Assembly (NCBI RefSeq): GCF_024448955.1 | Contig: NZ_JAMOIH010000006.1 | Span: 55,420-119,419 of the forward strand | Direction: 5' to 3' | From: Stutzerimonas stutzeri | GTDB lineage: Bacteria > Pseudomonadota > Gammaproteobacteria > Pseudomonadales > Pseudomonadaceae | DNA: 64,000 nucleotides | In this document: positions 17,009-25,946 of the stretch, piece after piece | How positions within the stretch are numbered: position 1 is the stretch's first letter | Layout of the letters: each line of letters begins with the position of its first letter | Translations under genes and position numbers: made by a program | Notes under the pieces: generated by a model | Databases searched by the model: none | What the model was told of the DNA's origin: nothing | The model's input: the letters and a program-made list of their open reading frames with translations, nothing else

Positions 17009-17899
17009 TCACCCCCGCATCCACGGCGGTGTGGGCGGCTCGTCGCTGGGCTCGTCGGTTGCGTTGCGCAAGGCTTCCTTACGTGCCTGATCAGCCAAGG
17101 TAGCCTTGATCTCTCGCATGACCGCATCCAGATCGGCAGCGTCCTCCGGCTCGGCAAACTCTCCGGTCAGCTCAGAATCCGGCGTCAACTTGCCATCCTC
17201 ATACAGCGCCCACATTTCCTTGGCATAACGGGTGAACTTAAGCTCCGGCGCGAACTGCCCGAAGTACGCCGACATGTTGCCGACGTCGCGTTCGAGCATC
17301 TCGAACGCATGGTTATTCCCTGCCGCGTCGACCGCCTGCGGCAGGTCGATGATGACCGGGCCGTACTCGTCGAGTAGCACGTTGAATTCGGACAGGTCGC
17401 CATGCACCAGACCGGCGCAGAGCATCTTCACCACCTCGCCGATCATGAAGGCATGAAATTCGCGGGCATCGTCGGGGTGTAGATCAACGTCGTTGAGCCG
17501 TGGTGCGGCATCGCCATCCTCGCCAGAGATCATTTCCATCAACAGGACGCCGTCGAGGAAGTCATACGGCTTGGGTACGCGTACGCCAGCATCGGCCAGA
17601 CGGAACAATGCCGCCACCTCGGCGTTCTGCCAGTTCTCTTCCTTTTCCTTGCGCCCATGCTTGGAGCCCTTGGCCATGGCCCGGGCGTCGCGGCTGCTGC
17701 GTACCTTGCGACCCTCCTGGTACTTCACCGCCTGACGAAAACTGCGGTTGTTGGCTTCTTTGTACACCTTCGCGCAACGCAGCTCTTCACCGCAGCGCAC
17801 CACATACACAGCTGCTTCCTTGCCGCTCATCAGCGGCCGCAGCACTTCGTCGATCAGCCCATCCTCGACCAGCGGCTCGAGTCGTTTTGGCGTTTTCAT
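17009..17899 (-). CDS. RIO-type serine/threonine protein kinase
   Basis: This 296-residue protein has the compact atypical kinase fold of the RIO1 family. It shows the ATP-loop region SGKEAAVYVVRCG (about 25-37), the catalytic loop HGDLSEFN (Asp168, Asn173) and the metal-binding IIDLPQAVD (Asp185). A basic segment at 57-86 (GRKVRSSRDARAMAKGSKHGRKEKEE) matches the flexible loop of RIO1 proteins. A C-terminal tail of about 60 residues is acidic and ends in prolines. RIO1 proteins in archaea and eukaryotes act in small-subunit ribosome maturation; the role of bacterial members is not established. It is a single gene converging on the RND operon and divergent from ada. Confidence 0.88.
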   Translation of the reverse strand: MKTPKRLEPLVEDGLIDEVLRPLMSGKEAAVYVVRCGEELRCAKVYKEANNRSFRQAVKYQEGRKVRSSRDARAMAKGSKHGRKEKEENWQNAEVAALFRLADAGVRVPKPYDFLDGVLLMEMISGEDGDAAPRLNDVDLHPDDAREFHAFMIGEVVKMLCAGLVHGDLSEFNVLLDEYGPVIIDLPQAVDAAGNNHAFEMLERDVGNMSAYFGQFAPELKFTRYAKEMWALYEDGKLTPDSELTGEFAEPEDAADLDAVMREIKATLADQARKEALRNATDEPSDEPPTPPWMRG

Positions 17900-18057
17900 C
17901 AGTGGCTTACAGACCCTATTCGACTATGCAGACCTGCAGGTTACGGTAATCGTCAGCACGCTTCCATGCTCGCCCGCAAGTTTGAAAGCGCATTGCGGAT
18001 TGGCATCGCGGGCGAGCAGGACGGACAATCGAACCCGACTACCCAAGGAGCCGCGAA

Positions 18058-19095
18058 ATGATCGATTTCGACCGCTGCTGGCAAGCTCTCAGCGAACGCG
18101 ACGCAGACTTCGATGGCCGCTTCGTGTTCGCCGTGCGCTCGACCGGTATCTTCTGCCGCCCAAGCTGCCCGGCGCGCCGGCCGCGGCGTGACGGCGTCAG
18201 TTTCTTCAGCAATTCAGCAGACGCCGAAGCCGCCGGCTATCGCCCATGCAAGCGCTGCGCGCCGCATGGCCAGAGCCCGACCGAGCAGCTGGATGCGCTG
18301 GTGATCGCCGCCTGCCGTCTGCTCGATGAAAATCCCGAGCCGATGACGCTGGACCGGCTGGCTGCCCGCATCGGCCTGTCCACCTCGCATCTGGCCCGCG
18401 CATTCAAGGCCCGAACCGGCCTTACGCCTCACGCATGGGCGGCGGCGCGCCGACGCGAGCGGTTGGAGGCGCAGCTCCCAGGCGCCGAATCGGTACTCGG
18501 CGCGGCGCTGGAATCAGGCTATGGCAGCATGCGCGGCGCCTATCAAAACATTGCCGCACTCAGCCCGGCACAGCGTCGGCGCAAGGGGGCCGGCGAAGCT
18601 CTGCGTTATGCGATCAGCCCGTGCCCCCTGGGATTACTGCTGGTCGCCGCCAGTGACAGGGGCATCTGCGCTCTATTGTTCGCCGATGAGGAGCACGCCT
18701 TGCTTGACGAACTTCAGTTACGTTTCGCTGCAGCGGAACTGACGTGCGACCAGGCCGGACTTGGCGGGTGGCTGCGCTCGATCTTGGAGCAGTTACAAGA
18801 ACCGACTCGCGCCGCCCTGCTGCCGCTGGATCTGCGCGGCACGGCGTTTCAGCAACGCGTCTGGCAGGCCTTGCAGGACATTCCGGCTGGCGAGACTCGC
18901 CGTTACGGCGAACTGGCGGCGAGCCTGGGTACCCATGCGCGCGCCGTGGCCCGAGCCTGCGCCAGTAATCCGATCGGGCTGCTGGTGCCGTGCCACCGCG
19001 TCGTCGGTGCCAACCAGGCGCTGACCGGTTACCGCTGGGGCCTTGAGCGCAAAACCGCCCTGCTCGAATCGGAGCGAGGAGAGTCGGGAGCCTGA
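18058..19095 (+). CDS. ada: Bifunctional methylated-DNA repair protein and transcriptional activator Ada
   Basis: This 345-residue Ada has all three parts. The N-terminal methylphosphotriester domain has zinc cysteines Cys33, Cys37, Cys64 and Cys67 (STGIFCRPSC, RPCKRC). An AraC-type helix-turn-helix follows (about 85-175). The C-terminal O6-methylguanine methyltransferase has the active-site PCHR at 311-314 (acceptor Cys312). Methyl transfer to an N-terminal cysteine converts Ada into an activator of alkylation-repair genes. A good AAGGAG precedes the ATG. No alkB or aidB is adjacent, so any regulon lies elsewhere. Confidence 0.95.
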   Translation: MIDFDRCWQALSERDADFDGRFVFAVRSTGIFCRPSCPARRPRRDGVSFFSNSADAEAAGYRPCKRCAPHGQSPTEQLDALVIAACRLLDENPEPMTLDRLAARIGLSTSHLARAFKARTGLTPHAWAAARRRERLEAQLPGAESVLGAALESGYGSMRGAYQNIAALSPAQRRRKGAGEALRYAISPCPLGLLLVAASDRGICALLFADEEHALLDELQLRFAAAELTCDQAGLGGWLRSILEQLQEPTRAALLPLDLRGTAFQQRVWQALQDIPAGETRRYGELAASLGTHARAVARACASNPIGLLVPCHRVVGANQALTGYRWGLERKTALLESERGESGA

Positions 19096-19146
19096 CGGCG
19101 ATCTGGCGGTCGGATACTCCACGCCACCGGAAAAAGAGCCGCCGCC

Positions 19147-19392
19147 ATGACTGAACTGAAACGCTACCGCATCCATTACCTGATCAATGGCAACCCGGCG
19201 TCGCTGACGCTGGACGCCTTCGAAGAGCCGGCCATCGAGCAGGCCGAACTGGAAATACTCCTGCATCACGTCAGAGAACCGCGCGCCGCCACCGACGCCC
19301 CTTGGGAGATTCCGGAGCGCGCCAGCGAGCACAGCCGAATGGCCGAGCTGGGCGTCAGCGACATCCAGATCGAAGAAGAACAAAGGCGCTGA
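19147..19392 (+). CDS. Small conserved protein of unknown function
   Basis: This 81-residue acidic soluble protein starts MTELKRYRIHYLINGNPASLTLDAFEEP. It has no signal peptide, cysteine or membrane helix. The N-terminal half looks like a small beta-beta-alpha unit, and the C-terminal half is charged and probably helical (ELGVSDIQIEEEQRR). It lies 51 bases after ada and 31 bases before the TatD-type gene, so it is probably co-transcribed with both. I do not recognise a function. Confidence 0.75.
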   Translation: MTELKRYRIHYLINGNPASLTLDAFEEPAIEQAELEILLHHVREPRAATDAPWEIPERASEHSRMAELGVSDIQIEEEQRR

Positions 19393-19423
19393 GCCCCCGA
19401 TACAACGAAAGGAGATGCCCGCC

Positions 19424-20203
19424 GTGCCCCTGATCGACACCCACACGCACCTCGACTTCGACCCCTTCGATACCGACCGCAGCGAGGTGCTGTCCCGCTG
19501 CACCCGTGTGGGCGTCGAGCGCATTCTGGTGCTCGGTGTGCATCAGGCTAACTGGGAGAGAGTCTGGCAAATGGCGCTGGACGAGCCCGCCGTGTATGCC
19601 GCGCTGGGGTTGCATCCGGTCTTTCTGCAGGATCATCGACCGGAGCACATGGAGGAGCTGCGCGATTGGCTGCAACGCCTGCGCGGGGAAGAAAAGCTCT
19701 GCGCCATTGGTGAGATCGGCCTGGACTATTACATTGAGGATCCGGACAAGGAGAGGCAGCAGCACATTCTAGAAGCCCAGCTGGACCTGGCGGACGAATT
19801 CGAGCTGCCGGTACTGCTGCACGTACGTCGTGCCCATGCAGCGATGATCGCGACGCTGAAGCAGCGCAAGCTGAAGCGCGCCGGCATCGCCCATGCCTTC
19901 AGTGGCAGCTGGGAAGAAGCCCGCGAGTACATCAAGCTTGGCTACAAGCTCGGCCTGGGCGGCGCCGGTACCTGGCCACAGGCGCACCGCATGCACCGCG
20001 TGCTGCAGCAGCTACCGCTGGACAGCATCGTGCTGGAAACCGACGCGCCCGACATTACCCCTCACAGCCATGCCGGCCAGCGCAACAGCCCTGAATTTCT
20101 TCCCGACATCTGCCGCGAGCTGGCGGAACTGCGCGGCATCGCCCCCGAAGAGCTGGCTGAGGCTAGCTATCGCAACAGCTGCGAGCTGTTCGGCTGGAGC
20201 TGA
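19424..20203 (+). CDS. TatD-family metal-dependent hydrolase/deoxyribonuclease
   Basis: This TIM-barrel metalloprotein of 259 residues carries the TatD metal ligands in order: DTHTHLDF, GEIGLDYY, LHVRRAH, HAFSG and ETDAPDITP. Relatives (TatD, YcfH, YjjV) are 3'-5' exonucleases or deoxyribonucleases in DNA repair and turnover. I choose GTG 19424 because AAAGGAG (19408-19414) is 9 bases upstream; the in-frame ATG at 19415 abuts that site with no spacing. The product then begins MPLIDTHTH, as in relatives. It is the last gene of the ada cluster and converges on a chemoreceptor gene 3 bases away. Confidence 0.9.
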   Translation: MPLIDTHTHLDFDPFDTDRSEVLSRCTRVGVERILVLGVHQANWERVWQMALDEPAVYAALGLHPVFLQDHRPEHMEELRDWLQRLRGEEKLCAIGEIGLDYYIEDPDKERQQHILEAQLDLADEFELPVLLHVRRAHAAMIATLKQRKLKRAGIAHAFSGSWEEAREYIKLGYKLGLGGAGTWPQAHRMHRVLQQLPLDSIVLETDAPDITPHSHAGQRNSPEFLPDICRELAELRGIAPEELAEASYRNSCELFGWS

Positions 20204-20206
20204 GCG

Positions 20207-22273
20207 TTATACGCGGAACGCGCCAATCAATCGCTGCAACCGGCCGACCAGCTCGGTCAGCTCACGGCTGGCCTGTTCGGTATGCCCGGCGCCTTCGGCG
20301 GTACGCTGCCCGGCTTCGTTGATCGCGACGATGTTGCGGTCGATGTCGTGCGCGACGACGGTTTGTTCCTCAGCGGCGGCGGCGATTTGCTGGTTCTGGT
20401 CGACGATGACGCCGACCGCACCGAGAATGTTTTCCAGCGCCTGACGAACCTGGGCCGACTGATTGACCGTCTCATCGGCCATCGAGTGGCTGGCATGCAT
20501 GGTCTTCACCGCAGCGCCGACACCGCCCTGAAGTCGCGCAATCATCTGTTCGATTTCTTCGGTGGACTGCTGGGTGCGTCTGGCCAGGTTGCGCACTTCG
20601 TCGGCGACCACCGCGAAACCACGCCCCTGCTCGCCGGCGCGCGCCGCTTCGATCGCAGCGTTGAGCGCCAGCAGGTTGGTCTGTTCCGCAACGCCTTTGA
20701 TGACGTCCAGCACCTGGCTGATGGCCTTGCTGTCGCTAGCCAGCTGATTGATCACGTTGACCGACTGCTCGATCTCCGCGGCCAGCCGCTCGATACCGCT
20801 GACCTGCGCCTCGACCAAGCCGCGGCCGCTAACCGTTTCTTCATTGACGCTCTGCGCGCTGCCAACCGCCGCCTCAGCACTGGACGCGACGCCCTGCGCG
20901 GTCGCCGACATCTGGTTCATCGCGGTGGCGACCTGCTCGATCTGCCCGCGCTGTTCGGACACCGTCTGATTGCTTTCGCCGGAGACGCTCTCGACGCGTG
21001 ATGCCTGACGCTCCACCTCACCGACGGTCTGGCCGACCCGCTCGATCAGCTCACGTATCTTGGCCACGGTCTCGTTGAATACCTGGCCCAGCTCGCCCAG
21101 TTCATCGCGGCTTTGCACGTTGAATCGCGCGGTCATGTCGCCTGCGGCGACGCGGTCCATGGTTGCGCCGAGGCTCTTCAACGTCGCGCGAGTGGACATG
21201 TAGAACGCGCTATAGAGATAGACCACAAGCACGAACACCAGCACCAGCGCGGCCAGCAACAGAGTCATGAGCAGGCGTTTCTGCTCCAGGCGCTGCTCGA
21301 GCTGCTCGTCGAGGAAGCCCAGAATCGCGTCGTTGAGCGCGTAGGTCTTCGCCATCTCGGCGCTGATCAGGTCATAAAACGCGTCCCATGGCTGATCCAG
21401 CGCTTCGGCCATGATCACCTGGTCCTGGAAGATATCGCTGCTGATCTTCAGAGAGTCGCGACTGGCGGCGGTGTGGCTGTCGAGCTGGCGCTGCGCGGAC
21501 GCGCTACTGGCCAATACGTCCTGCAGCTGAGCGCCGTATTGAGCCTGTTGCTTCTCCAGCTCCAGGAGAAGTTCGTCCAACTTATTGCTGGCGTCGGAGT
21601 TCAGATAGCCCTGGCCGAAGGTGTAGGAGCCGACTGCTCGCCCTTCGCCGAGGATGGCGGTGATCGAGGGCGTGACCGAGGTCAGTAGCTCCGCCAGCAT
21701 CCGAACATCACGCTGGCTGTCCTGGCTCAGACCCGACTGGCTGGCGATCAGCTTGATCATCACCTGAGCCTTGCCCAACAGCGCACGCGCCATGGCGACC
21801 TTGGTTTGCAGGGATTGCTGCGCCTGCGCCTCGCGCAGGGCGGCATCGAGGTCGTCCCGGCGGGTATTGAATTCGGCCACCTGTTCGGGGTTATCGCTGA
21901 CCGGCGTCAGGCTTTGCATCCGCGCGGACAACCCTCGTTCGGCGTCCGCCAATCGGGTCACCAGCGCCTGCACTTCGCCGGTCTGGCCGATGATGCCCTC
22001 GATTTCCACCAGGTCTTTCCAGTCTTCCATCTCGCGGCGCAGCTGCAATGCCGTACCCAACAACTCAAGGCTCTGCAGCTCGGTGCGGGTGCCCTCGAAC
22101 TCCCGATATGAATCGCGCACCAGATAAAAATTGGTGAGCAGCATGGGAACGAAGAAAAGCACGCTGATCAGGCTGAACTTCATGCCGAAGCTCAGGCGAT
22201 TCATCAACGCGATGGCGGGATACAAAAGACCTTTCAAAAGACGTCTCCCAATTTTTATTGTTGCCAACAGCAT
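20207..22273 (-). CDS. Methyl-accepting chemotaxis protein next to ampE
   Basis: This 688-residue chemoreceptor has a first membrane helix at about 31-52 ([20 protein letters not shown]) and a long helical periplasmic domain of about 290 residues. A second helix is at about 340-360, then HAMP ([27 protein letters not shown]) and the signalling hairpin [35 protein letters not shown]. The ligand is unknown. P. aeruginosa has an MCP gene in the same place, upstream of ampE-ampD. The start is uncertain: Met24 ([10 protein letters not shown]) would give a more usual MCP N-terminus than the Met used here. Confidence 0.9.
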   Translation of the reverse strand: MLLATIKIGRRLLKGLLYPAIALMNRLSFGMKFSLISVLFFVPMLLTNFYLVRDSYREFEGTRTELQSLELLGTALQLRREMEDWKDLVEIEGIIGQTGEVQALVTRLADAERGLSARMQSLTPVSDNPEQVAEFNTRRDDLDAALREAQAQQSLQTKVAMARALLGKAQVMIKLIASQSGLSQDSQRDVRMLAELLTSVTPSITAILGEGRAVGSYTFGQGYLNSDASNKLDELLLELEKQQAQYGAQLQDVLASSASAQRQLDSHTAASRDSLKISSDIFQDQVIMAEALDQPWDAFYDLISAEMAKTYALNDAILGFLDEQLEQRLEQKRLLMTLLLAALVLVFVLVVYLYSAFYMSTRATLKSLGATMDRVAAGDMTARFNVQSRDELGELGQVFNETVAKIRELIERVGQTVGEVERQASRVESVSGESNQTVSEQRGQIEQVATAMNQMSATAQGVASSAEAAVGSAQSVNEETVSGRGLVEAQVSGIERLAAEIEQSVNVINQLASDSKAISQVLDVIKGVAEQTNLLALNAAIEAARAGEQGRGFAVVADEVRNLARRTQQSTEEIEQMIARLQGGVGAAVKTMHASHSMADETVNQSAQVRQALENILGAVGVIVDQNQQIAAAAEEQTVVAHDIDRNIVAINEAGQRTAEGAGHTEQASRELTELVGRLQRLIGAFRV

Positions 22274-22475
22274 CGAGGCTGCAGCAAGGGCTCGTCAGAG
22301 TGTGAGGAACTTATACGGGATATCGGTCAGGGGTTATGTAACTTAAGGTAATGGCATAGTGATAGCGCGACAAGCGGCAGAAGGCCCGCCAATTCCGACC
22401 TATCCACGGTGCTTATGCAGGGCGCCGGACGACGGGCGGAGGCGACGCGGCGCCCGACGCAATTGTGCAGGGCGG

Positions 22476-23312
22476 CTAGAGAAAGAGCGTCCAGAGCGCG
22501 ATGGCGGCATACCAGAGCAAGCGGGTTCTCACCAGCAGCGCGGCAAGGCTGTCCAGCCGTGAGATACCCGCCTCGCCTTCATACGGCTCGCGCAGATCCG
22601 CCGCAGCCGGACCGACGTTGGCCAGCAGCCGCGGCGCGGGCGTTTCCCAGCGCAACAGATCCTGCAGCAGGGCGCGATTCATTGCGACGAAGTTACCGAC
22701 CAATCCGAAGCTGACCAGCAGAAGCCGCACCGGCAGCCAGTCGAAAGCGTGTCGCAGCTGCCCTGCCCGCTCGCGCACGGCTTCGCTCCCGGTGTGTTCG
22801 ATCGTCAGCGCAAGCAGCCGGTAAGCCAGTGCAGCCATGGGACCGAGCAGTACGTACCAGAAGATCACCGCAAAGAAGCCTTGATGGCTACGCCAGAGCA
22901 GCTGCGCCTCGACGGCGCGCAACAGGCTCGGCGCATCCGGCGCGCTGAGGCCCAGGTCGCGCTCGGCCACCAGAGCGGCGGCGTTGTCATCACCCCGGCG
23001 CCAGGCGTCGCGGAACGCTCCGAATTCACGCTTGCCCTGCCCTCGCCCCAGGCTGTAGAGCAGCACCAGCAGATGCAGCGGCAAGCTGAGCCAGCCATAG
23101 GCCAGCGGTTTGAGCGCCATCAGTAACAAGCCGAGCACCAGCACCGGCAGCAGCACCAGGAGCGAGAGAGACAGCCATGGCCTGGACGCCATGTCCGCGC
23201 GCCCTTCGACGCGCCGCAGCAACTGCAGCCATGGGCCGTCGTGCTGCACGTCACGTCGCCAATCGGTGAGTTTGTCGATGAGCAGAACCAGCAGCACCAC
23301 GAGAAAAATCAT
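22476..23312 (-). CDS. ampE: AmpE, membrane modulator of AmpC beta-lactamase regulation
   Basis: This 278-residue inner-membrane protein has four or five hydrophobic segments, starting MIFLVVLLVLLIDKLTDWR. It matches AmpE in its conserved loop (SHQGFFAVIFWYVLLGPMAALAYRL). It lies 22 bases downstream of ampD on the same strand, the standard ampDE arrangement. AmpE is proposed to act as a membrane sensor or transporter in the cell-wall recycling signal that controls ampC. No ampC or ampR is in the window. Confidence 0.92.
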   Translation of the reverse strand: MIFLVVLLVLLIDKLTDWRRDVQHDGPWLQLLRRVEGRADMASRPWLSLSLLVLLPVLVLGLLLMALKPLAYGWLSLPLHLLVLLYSLGRGQGKREFGAFRDAWRRGDDNAAALVAERDLGLSAPDAPSLLRAVEAQLLWRSHQGFFAVIFWYVLLGPMAALAYRLLALTIEHTGSEAVRERAGQLRHAFDWLPVRLLLVSFGLVGNFVAMNRALLQDLLRWETPAPRLLANVGPAAADLREPYEGEAGISRLDSLAALLVRTRLLWYAAIALWTLFL

Positions 23313-23334
23313 TATCGAATCCTATGCGAGGCTC

Positions 23335-23886
23335 TCAGGCCACGATCGAGGCCGCGCGCAGGCGCAGCCAGTCGAATGCCGGGCCGGGGTCGGTCTTGCG
23401 GCCCGGTGCGATGTCGCTGTGACCGCAGACTCGCTCCGGCGTGATCGCCGGATATGCCTGCTGCAGCAGGAGGCAGAGGCGGATCAGGCTGTCGTACTGG
23501 GCCTCGCTGAAGGGCACGTCATCGGTGCCTTCCAATTCGATGCCAAGGGAGAAGTCGTTGCAGCTTTCGCGCCCATCGAAGCAGGAAATCCCGGCGTGCC
23601 AGGCGCGATCCAGACAGGAGACGAACTGCGTGATCGCACCATCACGTTCGATGAGAAAGTGCGCCGAGACCTGCAGGGCGGCGATTTCTTCGAAGAAAGG
23701 ATGTTCGTCGCTGGGCAGGCAATTCTGAAAGAACTGCTGGACCTTGCCGGTCCCGAAGCAACCCGGCGGCAGGCTGATGTTATGGATGACCAGTAACGAA
23801 ATCTCGTCATCGGGGCGCTTGTTGAAGTTGGGCGAGGGGCAATGGCGAATGCCTCGGCACCAGCCTGTCGCATGATCCAGCTGCAT
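23335..23886 (-). CDS. ampD: 1,6-anhydro-N-acetylmuramyl-L-alanine amidase AmpD
   Basis: This 183-residue cytoplasmic zinc amidase cleaves anhydromuropeptides in peptidoglycan recycling, lowering the signal that activates ampC expression. The expected zinc ligands are present at His35 (LLVIHNISLPPG), His155 (VCGHSDIAPGRK) and Asp165 (TDPGPAFDW). The catalytic-region Glu116 (LGIELEGTDD) is also kept. Length is normal and there is no signal peptide, as in AmpD rather than periplasmic AmiD. It forms an operon with ampE. Confidence 0.95.
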   Translation of the reverse strand: MQLDHATGWCRGIRHCPSPNFNKRPDDEISLLVIHNISLPPGCFGTGKVQQFFQNCLPSDEHPFFEEIAALQVSAHFLIERDGAITQFVSCLDRAWHAGISCFDGRESCNDFSLGIELEGTDDVPFSEAQYDSLIRLCLLLQQAYPAITPERVCGHSDIAPGRKTDPGPAFDWLRLRAASIVA

Positions 23887-23959
23887 CGAAGCGGAACCTG
23901 GGTTGGCTGCGGGGTCTGCAGGCTAGCGCCTGCACGCTGCCGGCCGCAATTCGTCTGCG

Positions 23960-24688
23960 CTATTCGAGGTCAATGGACTGCTGCCCGCCCGTGCGCTTTT
24001 CATCACGGCGCGAGGCAAGACGGTCGGCCAACCGCGTCGGCTCCGGTAGTCGATAGCGAGTGACATAGCGCATCACCAATTGCGGAGCGGTCGCCAAGCT
24101 GACCCGGTTGCCGGGCGAAATGATCAGTGGCCGCACCTTGTCCTTGCTGCGCAGCACCGTGCCGATCACCTTGCCGTGCTTGTCCAGCAGATCGACCTGA
24201 TCGCCGCGCCGCTCGCCGAGCGGTTCATGCAGGCCAGTGAGAATCTTCTTCGCCACGCCGATCGTCGGCAGGCCGGTAATGACGCCCAGATGCGCAGCAA
24301 TGCCGAGGCCACGCGGATGCGCAATGCCATGCCCGTCGGAGAAGATCAGGTCCGGCGTCTGACCGAGCGAGTCGAGCGCCTGCAACACGGCGGGCAGCTC
24401 GCGAAAAGACAGCAGCCCCGGAATATACGGCATGCAGGTTGGGATCCGCGCCAAGGTCTGCGCCAGCGGTTCGAGGGTTTCGGCATCGAGCAGCACCACT
24501 GCAGCGCGGGTGATCTGGCCACCCTCTTCGAAACCGACATCGACGCCGGCGATCAGCCGCAACGGCCCGAAGTCATCCTCCAGCACGACCTTGCTGGCCA
24601 GCTCTTTCTGCATTTCCCGGGCAGCGCCGGGACTGCCATCCCAGCCGCTGAATGCACCGGCGCTCGAGCGTGTCGTATTGATTGTCAT
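23960..24688 (-). CDS. nfi: Endonuclease V (deoxyinosine 3'-endonuclease)
   Basis: This 242-residue nuclease cuts one phosphodiester 3' of deaminated adenine (inosine) to start repair. Key residues are visible in AGVDVGF (first metal Asp), [13 protein letters not shown] (strand-separating wedge and catalytic Glu) and [18 protein letters not shown] (second Asp and substrate loop). ATG 24688 has GAGGG 7 bases upstream. It lies upstream of ampD on the same strand but about 70 bases apart. The ampD end of this region breaks P. aeruginosa synteny, so nfi and the next gene may be locally inserted. Confidence 0.95.
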   Translation of the reverse strand: MTINTTRSSAGAFSGWDGSPGAAREMQKELASKVVLEDDFGPLRLIAGVDVGFEEGGQITRAAVVLLDAETLEPLAQTLARIPTCMPYIPGLLSFRELPAVLQALDSLGQTPDLIFSDGHGIAHPRGLGIAAHLGVITGLPTIGVAKKILTGLHEPLGERRGDQVDLLDKHGKVIGTVLRSKDKVRPLIISPGNRVSLATAPQLVMRYVTRYRLPEPTRLADRLASRRDEKRTGGQQSIDLE

Positions 24689-24866
24689 GGAAGCCCTCTT
24701 TGCTGATCAGATCGGCAGAGCCGCGAGCGGTTCCGCCGACTGAGACGGATTGCGACTAGACAGTCAGTCGAAAAACAAGGACGCTCCCGCCGGACTACGG
24801 CAGTTTTACCCTGCATTGCCCCGGTAAAAGTCCTAAAAACAACCGAAACACGCAGAAATCACACCC

Positions 24867-25859
24867 ATGCTCACCGCCCAACCGTTGAAACGTATCAGCA
24901 TTCTGGCCACCGATGGGGTGTTTGCATCCACCCTGATGCATGCCAAGGATTTTTTTCACATGGCCAGCCTGCGCTATGGCAAACAGTTGGGGATGGATCT
25001 GACGCCGGCCTTCGAGACGGTGCTGGTCAGCCCGGATGGCCGGCCGGTCACCACGTTCAGCGGTGCCAGCGTTACGGTAGATGGCGCGCTGGATGGCGCC
25101 GATGCGGTGATATTGCCGGCGTTCTGGGGCGATTTCGATGCGCTTGGCCAGCAGTACCCACAGGTGACGCCTTGGCTGAAGGAACGACACGCGGCCGGCA
25201 GCACCATCTGCGGCGAAGCCACCGGCGCGTTCTGGATGGCTGCCGCGGGATTGCTCGACGAGCGCGAAGCCACGACTCACTGGCGCTTCGCGCGTGAGTT
25301 CGTCGAGCGATTCCCACGGGTGCTCTTTACTCAGGAGAAGCATCTGACCGACAGCGACAATCTGTACTGTGCAGGCGGCACCACTTCGGCGTGCGATCTC
25401 TACATGCATCTGGTCGAGCGCTTCTGCGGCTCGCATATCGCACAGGGCATGGCCCGCGACGTGCTGTTCGAGGTGCAACGCAACTACAGCCCGGGACGCA
25501 TCGGCTTTGGCGGCCAGAAGCTCCATCTGGACACCCGCGTGCTGCAGATTCAGGAATGGCTCGAGGAGCATTTCGCGGAGAAATTCCGCTTCGAGGACGT
25601 GGCGCGGGGCCACGGTATGAGCATTCGTAACTTCATGCGTCGGTTTCAGGCGGCGACCGGCGACAAACCGCTGCACTATCTGCAGCGACTGCGCATCGAG
25701 ACAGCCAAAAACCTGCTCTCCACAACCCGCAAGAGCATAAAAACCATTAGCTACGAAGTGGGTTACGACGACGCCAGCTTCTTCGCTCGGCTGTTCCGCC
25801 AGCACACCGAACTATCGCCGAATCGATATCGGCAGCAGTATCGGTATAAGAGCAGCTAG
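24867..25859 (+). CDS. GlxA-type AraC-family regulator with DJ-1/PfpI-like sensor domain
   Basis: This 330-residue protein has an N-terminal class-I glutamine-amidotransferase-like (DJ-1/PfpI) domain, including the nucleophile-elbow region AAGSTICGEATGAFWMAAAG. The C-terminal AraC double helix-turn-helix is at about 225-325 (EDVARGHGMSIRNFMRRF; ISYEVGYDDASFFARLFRQHTELSP). Pseudomonas relatives (GbdR, CdhR, ArgR) sense small amines or amino acids and activate catabolic operons. No catabolic operon is adjacent, so its target is unknown. It is divergent from nfi. Confidence 0.9.
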   Translation: MLTAQPLKRISILATDGVFASTLMHAKDFFHMASLRYGKQLGMDLTPAFETVLVSPDGRPVTTFSGASVTVDGALDGADAVILPAFWGDFDALGQQYPQVTPWLKERHAAGSTICGEATGAFWMAAAGLLDEREATTHWRFAREFVERFPRVLFTQEKHLTDSDNLYCAGGTTSACDLYMHLVERFCGSHIAQGMARDVLFEVQRNYSPGRIGFGGQKLHLDTRVLQIQEWLEEHFAEKFRFEDVARGHGMSIRNFMRRFQAATGDKPLHYLQRLRIETAKNLLSTTRKSIKTISYEVGYDDASFFARLFRQHTELSPNRYRQQYRYKSS

Positions 25860-25872
25860 AAGCTGGAAGCGG

Positions 25873-25890
25873 GGCCGGACAGATCCGGCC
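25873..25890. repeat. Intergenic hairpin
   Basis: GGCCGGA (25873-25879) and TCCGGCC (25884-25890) form a perfect 7-base stem with a 4-base loop in the short convergent gap between the GlxA-type gene and zapE. One CTGGAAG heptamer, a unit repeated elsewhere in the window, lies just upstream (25863-25869). Confidence 0.6.
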
Positions 25891-25946
25891 AAGCTTTGCT
25901 TTTCTTTGAGCCTCAAGCTTCAAACTTCAAGCACGTAGCTGCCTCT

